Assembly (NCBI RefSeq): GCF_009377175.1
Contig: NZ_VJZD01000051.1
Span: forward strand, 1 to 45,872
Direction of reading: 5' to 3'
DNA length: 45,872 nt
Source of the DNA: Streptomyces adustus
GTDB lineage: Bacteria; Actinomycetota; Actinomycetes; Streptomycetales; Streptomycetaceae
Shown: positions 7,720 through 16,606 of the stretch, one piece after another
Layout of the letters: every line of letters starts with the position of its first letter
Position numbering within the stretch: the first letter of the stretch is position 1
Notes under the pieces: generated by a model
Databases searched by the model: none
The model's input: only the letters and a program-made list of their open reading frames with translations
Told to the model about the DNA's origin: nothing
Made by a program: the position numbers and the translations under genes

Positions 7720-8205
7720 TCAGCCCTCGAAGACCTCGCGGAGCTTCGCCTCCTGCTCACCGCTGAGGTTGGAGCGGATGAGCTGGGCGTGACCGCCCGG
7801 CAGTTCCGCCTTCACCCGGTCCACCACGGCGTCCTGGGTGAGCAGGAAGAGCGCGGAGGTGCCGGGTGTCACCTCGGCCTTCACGGTGTCGATGAGGTCG
7901 TCGTCGATGCCGACGTCGGCGAGGCTGCCGCCCAGCGCGCCCGCCGCGGCCCCGATCGCGGCGCCCAGCAGCGGCACGAAGAAGATCAGGCCGAAGAGCA
8001 TGCCCCAGAACGTCCCGGACAGGGCGCCGACGCCGGTGAGGTTGCGCAGCTGCCGCGTCTTGGGCTTCTTCGCTCCCTCGGGCCAGCTGACGACGGCGGC
8101 GTCGACCACCTTGATCAGTTCCTGCTTCTGCAGGCGGAGCAGGGCGTCCTCCGCCTTGTCGGCGCGATCGAAGGAGTCGAACTTCCAGACGGTGAGAGTC
8201 GCCAC
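7720..8205 (-). CDS. DUF1269 family membrane-associated protein
   Basis: The 161-residue product begins ATLTVWKFDSFDRADKAED and has a central Gly/Ala-rich hydrophobic stretch (residues ~70-105, GMLFGLIFFVPLLGAAIGAA), as in DUF1269 proteins. Their function is unknown, although some respond to stress. The GTG start at 8205 is chosen because GGAGGAAAAAC precedes it and homologues start this way; an upstream ATG at 8292 lacks such a site. It stands alone between the lipoprotein remnant and a FAD monooxygenase, both on the same strand. Confidence 0.85.
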   Translation of the reverse strand: MATLTVWKFDSFDRADKAEDALLRLQKQELIKVVDAAVVSWPEGAKKPKTRQLRNLTGVGALSGTFWGMLFGLIFFVPLLGAAIGAAAGALGGSLADVGIDDDLIDTVKAEVTPGTSALFLLTQDAVVDRVKAELPGGHAQLIRSNLSGEQEAKLREVFEG

Positions 8206-8321
8206 GTTTTTCCTCCAGTGCACAGGGGGGATGCCCAAGGTCGGTGCGACCAGTAAACGATCCGCCCTGAAACGGCGCATCTCGGGGCACAAGGTACGAG
8301 GACTGCCCAGCGAGCACTCCG

Positions 8322-9590
8322 CTACGCCGCCCCGAGGCCGCCGCCGGGGTCGCCTGCGCGGCAGCCCTGGTCACCCGTTGCGGCGGGCGACGACACGTAG
8401 TCGTCGACGGTCACGGAGTTGTAGAAGCGCGCGCTCCGGGTGGTGAGCCGAACGAGGGCACGGCTGGGGCCCGCGGGCAGGGCGGAGATCAGCCGGGCGC
8501 CCTGGGCCAGTCCCCACACGCCGAGGCGGGACGTGGGGATCAGGGTCTTCGCCGCGCTCAGCGCGACCGCGCGGCTGCCGTGCACGTGCTGCGCCATCAC
8601 CCGCTCGTAGGCGGGGAAGGCGCGCTCGTGGTCGCCGGCCGCCCGGGCCAGCTCTCCGGCGAGGACGTACGCGCCGACCACGGCCAGGCTGGTGCTGCCG
8701 CCGACGGCCGGGCCGGGGCAATAGCCCGCGTCGCCGACGAGCGTCACCCTCCCTCTCGACCAGGTGTCCATGCGGAGCTGGGTGACCGAGTCGAAGTAGA
8801 ACGCCGGGGTGCGGTCGAGCTCGGCCAGCCAGCCGTCCACGTCGGCGTGCAGGCCGGTGAACGCACCGCGCAGCAGCTCCTTCTGCCGGGACAAGTCGCG
8901 GTGGTGGTAGTCGAGTTCGCGTTCGCTGCGGAACAGGAACAGCGCCCGCGCTTCGCCGAGGTGCCGCGCGCCGTACATGCCTGCCGTGCGGCCGACACCG
9001 ACGTGGATGACGAGTTCGCCGTCGAGGTCGAGGACGTTCGGCAGGGTCAGCACCCCGAAGTAGGCTCCGATGAAAGAGGTGTTGGCGCGGGACTCCTCAC
9101 CGAAGACGAGGCGGCGCACGTTGGAGTGCAGCCCGTCCGCGCCGACGACGAGGTCGAAGCGGCGCGGTGGGGCGTTCTCGAACCGTACTTCGCCGTCGGG
9201 CGAGATCGCGGTGATCGAGTCGCCGAAGACGTACTCGACGTCGTCGCGGGTGGCGTCGTAGTAGATCTCGCTCAGGTAGTCGCGCATGATCTCGACATGC
9301 CGGTCGGAGGTGGCGCCGAAGATCTTGGAGAGGTCCGCCCGGACGGGGCGCCGTGAACCCTCCGGGTGGACGGTCATCCGGGTCGTGCCGGTGGCCCGCT
9401 CCTCGACACGCGGGAGCACGCCCATCCTCTCCGAGATGTCCACCGCGGGCCGGAACAGGTCGACGGCGTGGCCGCCGGTCCTGCGCAGGGTCGGCGCCCG
9501 CTCGACGACGGTGACCGAGTAGCCGTGCCGGGTGAGCCAGTACGCCAGCACCGGGCCGGCGACGCTGGCGCCGGAAACGAGAATCCGCAT
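8322..9590 (-). CDS. FAD-dependent monooxygenase (PHBH fold)
   Basis: The 422-residue protein starts MRILVSGASVAGPVLAYWLT, a Rossmann FAD motif, followed by FDLVVGADGLHSNVRR (DG motif) and RVTLVGDAGYCPGPAVGG (second FAD motif). This is the layout of TetX/PgaE-like hydroxylases acting on polyketides, tetracyclines or other aromatics. The ATG at 9590 has GAGGGGGAG five bases upstream; another ATG 15 bases earlier is less well placed. It is monocistronic as far as can be seen. The substrate is not predictable; detoxification of an antibiotic or tailoring of a natural product are both possible. Confidence 0.88.
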   Translation of the reverse strand: MRILVSGASVAGPVLAYWLTRHGYSVTVVERAPTLRRTGGHAVDLFRPAVDISERMGVLPRVEERATGTTRMTVHPEGSRRPVRADLSKIFGATSDRHVEIMRDYLSEIYYDATRDDVEYVFGDSITAISPDGEVRFENAPPRRFDLVVGADGLHSNVRRLVFGEESRANTSFIGAYFGVLTLPNVLDLDGELVIHVGVGRTAGMYGARHLGEARALFLFRSERELDYHHRDLSRQKELLRGAFTGLHADVDGWLAELDRTPAFYFDSVTQLRMDTWSRGRVTLVGDAGYCPGPAVGGSTSLAVVGAYVLAGELARAAGDHERAFPAYERVMAQHVHGSRAVALSAAKTLIPTSRLGVWGLAQGARLISALPAGPSRALVRLTTRSARFYNSVTVDDYVSSPAATGDQGCRAGDPGGGLGAA

Positions 9591-9728
9591 GACGCTCCCC
9601 CTCATTCAGGTCCGCCGTCGGGATCGGCCGTGGGCCCACTGTCTCCGCCGGTGCCCGCCGACGGATTGGACGAATGTTCCCCCAGGGCCGGAGCGCGAAC
9701 CGGTCCCGCGCCCCGGCCCCAGGGCGCT

Positions 9729-9906
9729 CTAGGCCCTGTCGTCAAATTCCCGTCGTCGCCCGGAGGGCGGCCCGCGGCGTCTGGTGCGTGCTCTCGGCGT
9801 GCCGGGCGGAAGTCCTCGTACTGGACGTACTCGGGCTTTCGCCCGGTGCGGCGAGAGTGCGTGCCAGGCGTCGCGGGACAGACGGGAATTTGACGACAGG
9901 GCCTAG
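9729..9906. mobile_element. MITE-like 178-bp palindromic element with perfect 26-bp terminal inverted repeats
   Basis: The ends 9729-9754 and 9881-9906 are perfect inverted repeats beginning CTAGGCCCTGTCGTC. The interior is also an imperfect palindrome right to the centre, so the whole unit could fold into one long hairpin. CTAG at both outer ends may be a target duplication of the YTAR type made by some IS5-group elements, or part of the repeat. No transposase fits, so this is a non-autonomous element. Its right end supplies the TAG stop of the CU044_5270 gene. The hairpin may also terminate transcription. Confidence 0.75.
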
Positions 9907-10844
9907 GGACGCTGGCCGATGCGGTCGACCACGGCGATCTGCTGGAGGCTCCTCGTCTCGTCGTACACGTTGGTCTTTCGCCACTCCCCGTCCACGACCT
10001 TTGTGGTGAAGCCGCCTCGGACGCGCGTGCCGAGGTAGGCGTAGGTGTCGCGGTCGAAGAGGAAGGCGAATTGGGAGCCCGGCTGGGACACGGCGATTCC
10101 GTGTCGGCCGAGGACGTCGACCTCGTCCTTGTCGATGCGCACCCCCCGGATCTCGGCGAGCGCCTCGAAGGCGGCGGACTGAAGACCCGGCGGCATCACG
10201 CGCGGTCCCTCCATGAGAAGACACACGTCGCTGAACGTCGTCATGTCCCGCAGCGGCGAGTCGGGCATGTCGCGACGGAACAGGGCGAGGAGTTCGTCGG
10301 GGTCGGTGGGCCACTTCTTGAGCTCGGAGTAGACGGTGGGCGGCGACGCCACCTCATGGGGGCCGAGCGGCGGATCATGGTGGACCTTCCCGTACTCCTG
10401 TCGGCTGGAGGGCTTGGATCCGTCGACGGACATCCAGCTCTCGTCCGTCCAGGTACGTCTTCTGCCTCCCTTGCGATACGTCCGTTCGATGTACGTCCTG
10501 GTGTAGAAGTACTGGTCGTCGCGCGGGATGGGCAGCCGGCCACGGTCGGCCCGCGTGGTGTCGGCGGCCTTGCGCAGGAGCTGGGCCGCGCTGAGCGTGG
10601 TGAGGTTCGGCGTGCTCGCGTCGTCGCCGTCGCGTGTGAGCGCGACCGTGACGCCTGCCGCGGCGGCGGCGACACCGATGAAGGCTCCCCGCAGCACAAG
10701 GCGTCGGGACAGCCCGCTTCGTGCGCTGTGTCGCGTCTCGTGGTCGATCGCTTCGAGAAGCCGGGCCCGGGCGGCGGCGCGCGCCCGGGGAGCCAGCGGG
10801 ACGCTGTCGGCTTCCCATTCAGGCAGCCCGGTGAGTTCATCCAT
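9903..10844 (-). CDS. CU044_5270 family membrane protein
   Basis: The 313-residue protein has a cytosolic N-terminal part with an Arg/Ala-rich helix, one transmembrane segment at about residues 49-70 (LVLRGAFIGVAAAAAGVT) and an extracytoplasmic domain. This is the organisation of CU044_5270 proteins, which are encoded next to ECF sigma factors and may act as their anti-sigma or effector partners. It overlaps the sigma gene by eight bases, and AAGGAG precedes the ATG. The stop codon TAG lies inside the terminal repeat of the MITE-like element, so its last residues may differ from relatives. Confidence 0.88.
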   Translation of the reverse strand: MDELTGLPEWEADSVPLAPRARAAARARLLEAIDHETRHSARSGLSRRLVLRGAFIGVAAAAAGVTVALTRDGDDASTPNLTTLSAAQLLRKAADTTRADRGRLPIPRDDQYFYTRTYIERTYRKGGRRRTWTDESWMSVDGSKPSSRQEYGKVHHDPPLGPHEVASPPTVYSELKKWPTDPDELLALFRRDMPDSPLRDMTTFSDVCLLMEGPRVMPPGLQSAAFEALAEIRGVRIDKDEVDVLGRHGIAVSQPGSQFAFLFDRDTYAYLGTRVRGGFTTKVVDGEWRKTNVYDETRSLQQIAVVDRIGQRP

Positions 10845-11493
10845 GATCGTGCTCCTTGTGGGGCGCAGCCGCGGGAAGGGCGTCCTGAGTACCTATGGAT
10901 CTGCGTAGTTGGGCCCGTGCCCGGTGCAGGCGTGAGCGCACGGTGCCGACGGGAATGCCCAGGGACCGCGCCGTCTCCGCGTAGTCGAGGCCACCCCAGG
11001 CGGCGAGGAGGAGGACGTCACGATGGCGGGCCGGCAGTCCGGCGAGCGCACCCGCCAGGACGCGCGCGGCACGTTCGGCGCTGTCCCTCTCGGCGACCCG
11101 GTCCTCCATGGGCTCGCCCTCCGCGTTACCTCCGTCGGCCGCGAAGGACGCGGCACGTGACAGCGCGCGCAGGCGACGGGCCTCGACCCGCCGATGACGT
11201 CCTACGAGATTGGTCGCGATGCCGTACAGCCACGGGCGTGCCTGAGTCTGAGTCAGGTCGTAACGACGGCGCCGCTGGAACGCGATCACGAATGTCTCGG
11301 CCATCAGATCGTCGGCCGCGTCGACGCCCAGCCGTCTGGCCACGTAGCGGTGGATGTCGTCGGCGTACCGGTCGAACAGCACGGCGAACACGTCCGGTGT
11401 CTCCCAGGACCTCTCCACGACCGAGGCGTCGGAGTCGCACGCACGGTCGTCCCCGGCGTCGGGCCAGGCACCGACGCCCGGCGAGAGCGTCAT
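10837..11493 (-). CDS. ECF-subfamily RNA polymerase sigma factor
   Basis: The 218-residue product contains region 2 (FAVLFDRYADDIHRYVARRL, then DDLMAETFVIAFQRR) and region 4 (LDYAETARSLGIPVGTVRSR, then LHRARAQLR). It lacks regions 1 and 3, so it is an ECF sigma factor. ATG 11493 is chosen because AGAGG lies six bases upstream; a GTG at 11544 would add 17 residues. Translational overlap with the membrane protein gene downstream suggests a sigma/regulator pair responding to an envelope signal. The target promoters are unknown. Confidence 0.92.
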   Translation of the reverse strand: MTLSPGVGAWPDAGDDRACDSDASVVERSWETPDVFAVLFDRYADDIHRYVARRLGVDAADDLMAETFVIAFQRRRRYDLTQTQARPWLYGIATNLVGRHRRVEARRLRALSRAASFAADGGNAEGEPMEDRVAERDSAERAARVLAGALAGLPARHRDVLLLAAWGGLDYAETARSLGIPVGTVRSRLHRARAQLRRSIGTQDALPAAAPHKEHDHG

Positions 11494-11721
11494 TCGTTGC
11501 CTCTTCGGTTCATGTGCTTCCCCTGAAGTCGTTCGCGTGGACACCTGTGGTTCGCCGATGCCGTCGTACGAGTTCCCTCTTCACGACGTGACCTGCATCA
11601 CCTCGGGCGTGCTTTCGCCTCTCAGCCGGGATGAAGGAGCGGTGGTAAGGGAGTTGAGGATGGCGACAGGGCGATCGCCGTTCGTCGCGTCGCCGTCGGA
11701 CTGCCGTCGAAAGGCGATCTC

Positions 11722-12606
11722 ATGCCCCCGCTGCGCCTCGGCATCTCCCTTCAGCCGCGCTGGCCGCTCGACGACGGAGCCCGGGTGCTCCGCGCCGCAC
11801 GCCACGCCGAAGACCTGGGCTTCGACCACGTCGCGGTCGGCAACCGCCTCCTGGACAGTGGCTTCGGCCTCGACACGGACCCGCTGGTGCTGCTGTCGGC
11901 CGTCGCGGGAGCGACCACCCGCCTGCGCCTGCTGACGTCCGTGCTCGTCGCGCCGTACTACCCGGCGCTGGTGCTCGCCAACCAGGCGGCCACCCTGGAC
12001 GTCGTCTCCAGCGGCCGCCTGATCCTGGGTGTCGGCACCGGCTGGAACCCCGCCGAATTCGACGCCGTCGGCGTACCCGCCCGGGAACGCGGTGCCCGCA
12101 CCGACGACCACCTCGCCGCCGCCAAGGCCCTGTGGACCCGGCGCCCCGCCGACTTCGACGGACCGTTCACGACGTTACGGGCCGCGCACCTGGGAGTACC
12201 TCCGGTCACCGTTGGCGGGCCGCCCGTATGGATCGGGGGCCACAGCGACGCCGCCCTGCGCCGAGTACTGCGGTTCGGCCACGGCTGGTACGGCACCGGC
12301 GCCGACGCCGCGGAGGTCGTCGACGTCCGGCGCCGACTGGGTGACCTCGCCGACGCACAGGACACCGGCCGGCTGACCCTCGCCTCGGCCGCGTTCCTCA
12401 CTCCGCCGAGCCTGCCCGCGGCCATTGCGGCACCGGGACGGCCGCTCGGCGGCACCGCGCCCACCGCGGCGAGCGTCGCCGACGATCTCGGCCGGCTCGC
12501 CGAGGCAGGACTCACCGCTTGCACCCTGTGGCTGCCTGTCGCGGCCGAACATGTCGAGAGGGCCATGGAATGGGTCGCGGCCGAGGTCGCACCCCAGCTC
12601 GGCTGA
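11722..12606 (+). CDS. LLM class F420/flavin-dependent oxidoreductase
   Basis: The 294-residue protein has the luciferase-like TIM-barrel pattern: LRLGISLQPRWPLDDGARVL, TRLRLLTSVLVAPYYPALVL, SGRLILGVGTGWNPAEFDAV and PVWIGGHSDAAL. The pattern resembles short actinobacterial TIGR036xx LLM proteins, which generally use F420 rather than FMN. The ATG has AAAGG about nine bases upstream. It is divergent from the sigma factor gene and followed by a possibly F420-linked reductase, so the two may share a cofactor. Substrate unknown. It is not part of the sulfur island further right. Confidence 0.82.
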   Translation: MPPLRLGISLQPRWPLDDGARVLRAARHAEDLGFDHVAVGNRLLDSGFGLDTDPLVLLSAVAGATTRLRLLTSVLVAPYYPALVLANQAATLDVVSSGRLILGVGTGWNPAEFDAVGVPARERGARTDDHLAAAKALWTRRPADFDGPFTTLRAAHLGVPPVTVGGPPVWIGGHSDAALRRVLRFGHGWYGTGADAAEVVDVRRRLGDLADAQDTGRLTLASAAFLTPPSLPAAIAAPGRPLGGTAPTAASVADDLGRLAEAGLTACTLWLPVAAEHVERAMEWVAAEVAPQLG

Positions 12607-12724
12607 CGTCTCGGCCGGGAGGAGCGAGCCGGATGCGTCACCGCGGCCCGGGTCTGCGACCCCCTGATCCAAAAGAACCGGTCGGAAGCGGAATCCACGG
12701 CCGTGCCGCGAGGTTGTGACAACC

Positions 12725-13405
12725 ATGGCTACTCTCGGACTCATCGGCAGTGGACACATCGGCGGCACACTGGCCCGGCTGGCGGTCGACGCCGGCCTGG
12801 ACGTCGTGCTCAGCAATTCACGCGGCCCCGAGACACTCGGCGACCTGGTCGCCGAGCTCGGCCCGCGGGCCCGCGCGGCGACCCCGGCGGAAGCCGGCGC
12901 GGCGGGCGACTGGGTGGTGGTGACCGTGCCGCTCAAGGCATTCGACCAGGTCCCGGCGGCTCCGCTGTCCGGGAAGACCGTCATCGACACCGGCAACTAC
13001 TACCCGGAGCGGGACGGCGAGATCACCGCACTGAAGGACGGCGCCATCACGGAGAGTCAACTCCTCCAGGGCCATCTGCCGGACGCGCATGTGGTGAAGG
13101 GATTCAACAACATCTTCTTCCGCCACCTGGGCGCGCTGGCCCGCCCGAAGGGGGCGCCGGACCGCACCGCGCTGCCCCTCGCGGGCGACGACCCGGCTGC
13201 GGTGGCGCACGCGGCGGAACTGCTCGACCTGCTCGGCTTCGACACGCTGGCCTTCGGCAGCCTCGCCGACAGCTGGCGCTCGCAGCCCGGTACCCCCGTG
13301 TACGGGCTGCCGTACGCGGGCGACGCAGCCGACTTCATGAACGCCGAGGCCACCCCGGCCGGAGCCGACATCGTCCGTGCCCGCATCGAGGCCGCCGCCC
13401 GCTGA
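12725..13405 (+). CDS. NADPH-dependent F420 reductase / NAD(P)-binding oxidoreductase (Fno/YqeB-like)
   Basis: The 226-residue product starts MATLGLIGSGHIGGTLARLA, a Rossmann motif, and continues with VVLSNSRGPETLG, VVVTVPLKAF and the VVKGFNNIFF motif typical of the F420 oxidoreductase domain. Family members move hydride between NADPH and F420 or act on unknown ketoacids. ATG 12725 is taken; a GTG three codons earlier is too close to the only GAGG. A strong hairpin follows the stop. Proximity to the LLM enzyme suggests cofactor supply, which is inference. Confidence 0.82.
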   Translation: MATLGLIGSGHIGGTLARLAVDAGLDVVLSNSRGPETLGDLVAELGPRARAATPAEAGAAGDWVVVTVPLKAFDQVPAAPLSGKTVIDTGNYYPERDGEITALKDGAITESQLLQGHLPDAHVVKGFNNIFFRHLGALARPKGAPDRTALPLAGDDPAAVAHAAELLDLLGFDTLAFGSLADSWRSQPGTPVYGLPYAGDAADFMNAEATPAGADIVRARIEAAAR

Positions 13406-13433
13406 CACCCGGCGAGCGCGCCTGCCGGTACAC

Positions 13434-13471
13434 GTATGCCGCCCCGCCGATTGTCCGGCGGGGCGGCATAC
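13434..13471. terminator. Bidirectional hairpin terminator
   Basis: GTATGCCGCCCCGCCG and CGGCGGGGCGGCATAC pair perfectly over 16 bp with a six-base loop. The hairpin lies between convergent genes ending at 13405 and 13519, so it can stop transcription from both sides. Confidence 0.85.
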
Positions 13472-13518
13472 GGAGCGGGGGAGCTGGTCCGAGGGTTCGG
13501 CAATCGCCGCTCGGCCCG

Positions 13519-14178
13519 TTACTCGTACCGGTATTTCAGCGAATCCGCCTCCGCCTGCTCGATGTCGGCGATCGTCAGCTCCGGCATCCGCAGCTGAGCC
13601 AGCGTCACCTCGGCCGAGGTCGGCTGGGCGTCCGCCGGCAGCCACTGCTCCGGCTTCCAGGCGCCGCTGCGCAGCAGCGACTTGGGGCAGTGCGGGTAGA
13701 CCTCCTCGATCCCCACCACCAGCGCACTGGCCGGCGGCTTGCCCACCGCGGTCAGCTGCGACAGCAGTTCCGGGCGAGTGGAGACGCAGGCCCGGCCGTT
13801 CACCCTGAGCGTCGTGGTGCGTCCGGGGATGACGAACAGCAGTCCGGCCCGCCCGGTGGCGACGACGTTCTGGAGGGTGTCCAGACGCTTGTTGCCGGTC
13901 GCGTCCGGGATCGCCAGCGTCCATGCGTCGAGGACGGCGACGAATCCGGCCGGTCCGCCGCGCGGGGAGACGTCACAGTTGCCCTCGGCGTCCGTGCTGG
14001 CGACCAGGACCAGCGACGAGCATCCGATCAACCGGCGGGTCTGTTCGGTGAGTTCCGTCATCTGCTTGCGCACAGCCGCGTCGCCGGGAAGTTCGTAGAC
14101 CTGGCGCAGCGCGTCCTGATCGGACACGGCGTCGAGACTGAGCAAGTCGAAGGCACTGCCGACAAGAGGTGACGTCAT
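13519..14178 (-). CDS. Pyridoxamine 5'-phosphate oxidase family protein (FMN-binding split barrel)
   Basis: The 219-residue protein matches the MSMEG_1061-type PPOX group: an N-terminal helical section, then LVLVASTDAEGNCDVSPRGG, a strand with NKRLDTLQNVVATGRAGLLF, and TTLRVNGRACVSTRPELL. Members bind FMN or F420 and reduce assorted substrates. The ATG at 14178 is the first in frame. It is convergent with the F420-reductase-like gene across the 13434 hairpin and stands as a single gene. Function is uncertain beyond flavin/F420 binding. Confidence 0.85.
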   Translation of the reverse strand: MTSPLVGSAFDLLSLDAVSDQDALRQVYELPGDAAVRKQMTELTEQTRRLIGCSSLVLVASTDAEGNCDVSPRGGPAGFVAVLDAWTLAIPDATGNKRLDTLQNVVATGRAGLLFVIPGRTTTLRVNGRACVSTRPELLSQLTAVGKPPASALVVGIEEVYPHCPKSLLRSGAWKPEQWLPADAQPTSAEVTLAQLRMPELTIADIEQAEADSLKYRYE

Positions 14179-14306
14179 ACCCCGACCCTAACGGGCCGAT
14201 CCGCGATTCATCTCGGCCGGTGGGCACAGAGACATGGAGACACCTTTAGACGACCGTGGATCGCAACGTAGTGGTTCCGGTCGAGGTTCAGAGCCATGAT
14301 CTCATC

Positions 14307-14864
14307 ATGAACGACAGCGAAGCGCCCATATACGAGGCGCTGTACGGATTCGACCGCAAGACGACCTCGGTCCTGACGGTCTCGGCCCTGTTCAGTGTGC
14401 TGCTGTTGGTGCCCTCCCTCAACATTCCGCTGGGCCTGCGGATCGTGGGCCTGCTGCTGTTCGGTGGTGGCGGACTGCTCATGGCCGCGGGAGCACTGAC
14501 CCGGAAGACGGCGTTCAGAGTCGACGCGACAGGCATACTCCTCGGCGGATCCCCCGTCCGCTACCGCGGCACCACGGCGCATGTGCCGTGGCAGGACATC
14601 ACGGCTGTGGTGCTGTGGCAGCAACCGGTGCCGCACAGTGTGCTCCTGTGGGTCGGCGTCGCCCGACGCGAGGGGGCCCCGCCGCTGCCCGGGTCCGGGC
14701 AGGGACGCATCGCCCGCTCCATCGGCGAGGCGCTCACCCCCGTATCGGCCGAACTGCTCGTGGCGTCCCGGGCCGTGAACGGCTGGCGGCTGGACCTAAG
14801 CCGGCTCACCACCGCCGTCGAGTACTTCGCTCCTGGGGTGCAGGTGGTCGAGTACACCACCTAG
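14307..14864 (+). CDS. Small membrane protein with PH-like domain
   Basis: From ATG 14307 the product has 185 residues. Two hydrophobic segments lie at about 20-40 (TSVLTVSALFSVLLLVPSLN) and 45-70 (LRIVGLLLFGGGGLLMAAGA), followed by a soluble part with alternating strands (FRVDATGILLGG, VPWQDITAVVLWQQP) resembling bacterial PH domains. No enzymatic motif is seen. Upstream GTG and ATG codons at 14256 and nearby could lengthen it; no strong ribosome-binding site decides. Function unknown. Confidence 0.7.
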   Translation: MNDSEAPIYEALYGFDRKTTSVLTVSALFSVLLLVPSLNIPLGLRIVGLLLFGGGGLLMAAGALTRKTAFRVDATGILLGGSPVRYRGTTAHVPWQDITAVVLWQQPVPHSVLLWVGVARREGAPPLPGSGQGRIARSIGEALTPVSAELLVASRAVNGWRLDLSRLTTAVEYFAPGVQVVEYTT

Positions 14865-15074
14865 CCGACGCCTCACGCCCCGGGCGACGCCGCTCACGGC
14901 ATGGCTCGGCGTCACACAGGCGCAACCAGGTGAGGCCCACGCCGGGCGATCCGCGCGGGGGCCTCGTCCAGTCCCGCAGACCTATGCCGGGATCAGCGCA
15001 CCCGGACGTACTGATCGCCCAGGACTGTTCCACGGCGTCGGGCACCCATCTGATGTCGGGTCACCGTGCCTGTC

Positions 15075-15929
15075 TCATACGTCGGCGCCGACGCGGGGGC
15101 ATACCGGGGCCGTCAGCGAGGGGTCGACCAGTACCGGCTCCTCTGCCCGGGCCCGTGCCAGGACGTCAGGTCGGAGAGAGGCGGTGGCCAGGCCGGGTTC
15201 GGCGGTGCCGGCGTCGGCGAGCAGTGTGCCGTCCGGGTTCCATATCGCACTGCCGCCGCAGCCGTGGTACGGGCCGCTGGGCCCGCTGTGATTGGCCAGC
15301 AGGACATAGGTGGTGTTGTCCAGGGCCCGTGCCGGGAAGACCGTTGCGCGCTGGCGCTCACCGCTTCCCCGGCCGAACATCGCGCCGACCAGGTACGCGT
15401 GACAGCCGTCGAGGGCGGCGGCCCGGGCGTGCTCGGGGAAACCGGAGTCCCAGCAGATGCCGAGTCCGAGTCGCCAGCCGTCCACAGCGATGGTGCAACC
15501 ACGCGTACCCGCCCCGAAGCCGGCAGCACGCTCGCTCGGGGTGACGTGCTGCTTGTCGTACTGAGCGGCGAAGCGGCCGTCACGGCCCAGGACCATGGCG
15601 GAGATGCGCAGTTCGCCGGTGTCGGGGTCGCAGGTGGGCGCCCCGGCCACCACGGCGGTGCGGGTCTCGGCGCAGGCGGTGGCCAAGGGATCCAGCCGGG
15701 CGTCCGCAGGGCTCAGCGTGTAGGTCGTGGGGTCGGCCACGATGCCCGGCAGTTCGTAGCCGGTGAGGAAGAGCTCCGGCAGGACCAGCAGGTCGGCGCC
15801 CTGGTCGGCGGCGCGGCGGACCAGGTCGGCGGCGGCGGCGACGTCGGCGGCGACATCCAACCCGGCACAGGCGGCCTGACCGGCCGCCACGGTGAGCGGT
15901 GCGGCGGGCAGGGCGTGAAGATCATCCAT
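15075..15929 (-). CDS. Carbon-nitrogen hydrolase (nitrilase superfamily)
   Basis: The 284-residue enzyme has the Glu-Lys-Cys triad at Glu52 (LPELFLTG), Lys126 (QYDKQHV) and Cys159 (GICWDSGFPE). These are the hallmarks of nitrilase-fold amidases. Substrates in this superfamily include omega-amidated acids, carbamoyl-polyamines and aliphatic amides; none can be singled out. The ATG at 15929 lacks a Shine-Dalgarno, so start or leaderless translation is uncertain. It appears monocistronic and is flanked by 200-250 base gaps without recognisable genes. Confidence 0.9.
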   Translation of the reverse strand: MDDLHALPAAPLTVAAGQAACAGLDVAADVAAAADLVRRAADQGADLLVLPELFLTGYELPGIVADPTTYTLSPADARLDPLATACAETRTAVVAGAPTCDPDTGELRISAMVLGRDGRFAAQYDKQHVTPSERAAGFGAGTRGCTIAVDGWRLGLGICWDSGFPEHARAAALDGCHAYLVGAMFGRGSGERQRATVFPARALDNTTYVLLANHSGPSGPYHGCGGSAIWNPDGTLLADAGTAEPGLATASLRPDVLARARAEEPVLVDPSLTAPVCPRVGADV

Positions 15930-16177
15930 GGCGGACCAAACTACCCGAGCAGGCTCGGCCGGGACCTCGGGCCGGTGTTGCCCCTGGCCTCCCCTGGTCA
16001 CTAGAGTCGGCCGGGTGACTGCCGGGTCGGCCATGGGCCATGCACGAGTGAGGTTCCCGGCCCCGGCGTGAGCACGAGGCGGGCAAGGGCCCCGCCACCC
16101 CTCTCCGCGTCTTTGCTCCCGGCGCCCGCGTACGGCGCCCCCTTCGCGCGAGTCCCACGACCGGAGACACCCCACCG

Positions 16178-16606
16178 ATGTCCTATGACCAGCCGTACCC
16201 GCATGCATGCGAACTGCCGACCACTGGCGTCCAGCTGAACCACACCGCCGTCTACGCAAGCGACCGGCACCTGTCCGCCGAGTTCCTCGCCGCGATTCTG
16301 GGCCTGGAGGTCGGCGCCCCGTTCGGTCCGTTCCTGCCCGTCGACCTCGGCAACGGCGTGACGCTCGACTACTACGAGAAGCGGGACGAGCCGATCCAGT
16401 CCCAGCACTACGCCTTTCTCGTACCGGACGAGCGGTTCGACGCCGTGATCGCCCGACTGGAGGTGGTCGGGGTGACCTACTACGCCGACCCGGGCCACAC
16501 CGAACCCGGCAAGATCAACCGCCTGTTCGGCGGCCGCGGCGCTTACTTCGCCGACCCGGACGGCCACAACCTGGAGGTTATGACCCGACCTTACGTCCGT
16601 CCGTAG
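16178..16606 (+). CDS. VOC family protein (glyoxalase/bleomycin-resistance fold)
   Basis: The 142-residue product carries the beta-alpha-beta-beta-beta repeats of the vicinal oxygen chelate fold: LNHTAVYASDRHLSAEFLAA, ILGLEV, QSQHYAFLVPDERFDAVIAR and GAYFADPDGHNLEVM. Likely metal ligands are His22, His78 and a glutamate in the LEVM strand. Such proteins are lyases, dioxygenases or drug-binding resistance proteins; the type is not clear. GGAG precedes the ATG. Its 3' end overlaps the convergent DUF4259 gene by 16 bases. Confidence 0.85.
   Translation: MSYDQPYPHACELPTTGVQLNHTAVYASDRHLSAEFLAAILGLEVGAPFGPFLPVDLGNGVTLDYYEKRDEPIQSQHYAFLVPDERFDAVIARLEVVGVTYYADPGHTEPGKINRLFGGRGAYFADPDGHNLEVMTRPYVRP

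Noticed and set aside
9729..9906. The palindrome as a simple rho-independent terminator
   Set aside because: Its length, perfect 26-bp ends and CTAG flanks go well beyond a terminator, although it may act as one.
14806..15045. Small minus-strand frame after the PH-like protein gene
   Set aside because: It is Arg/Pro-rich with no motif and overlaps the end of a better gene; composition is typical of GC-rich shadow frames.
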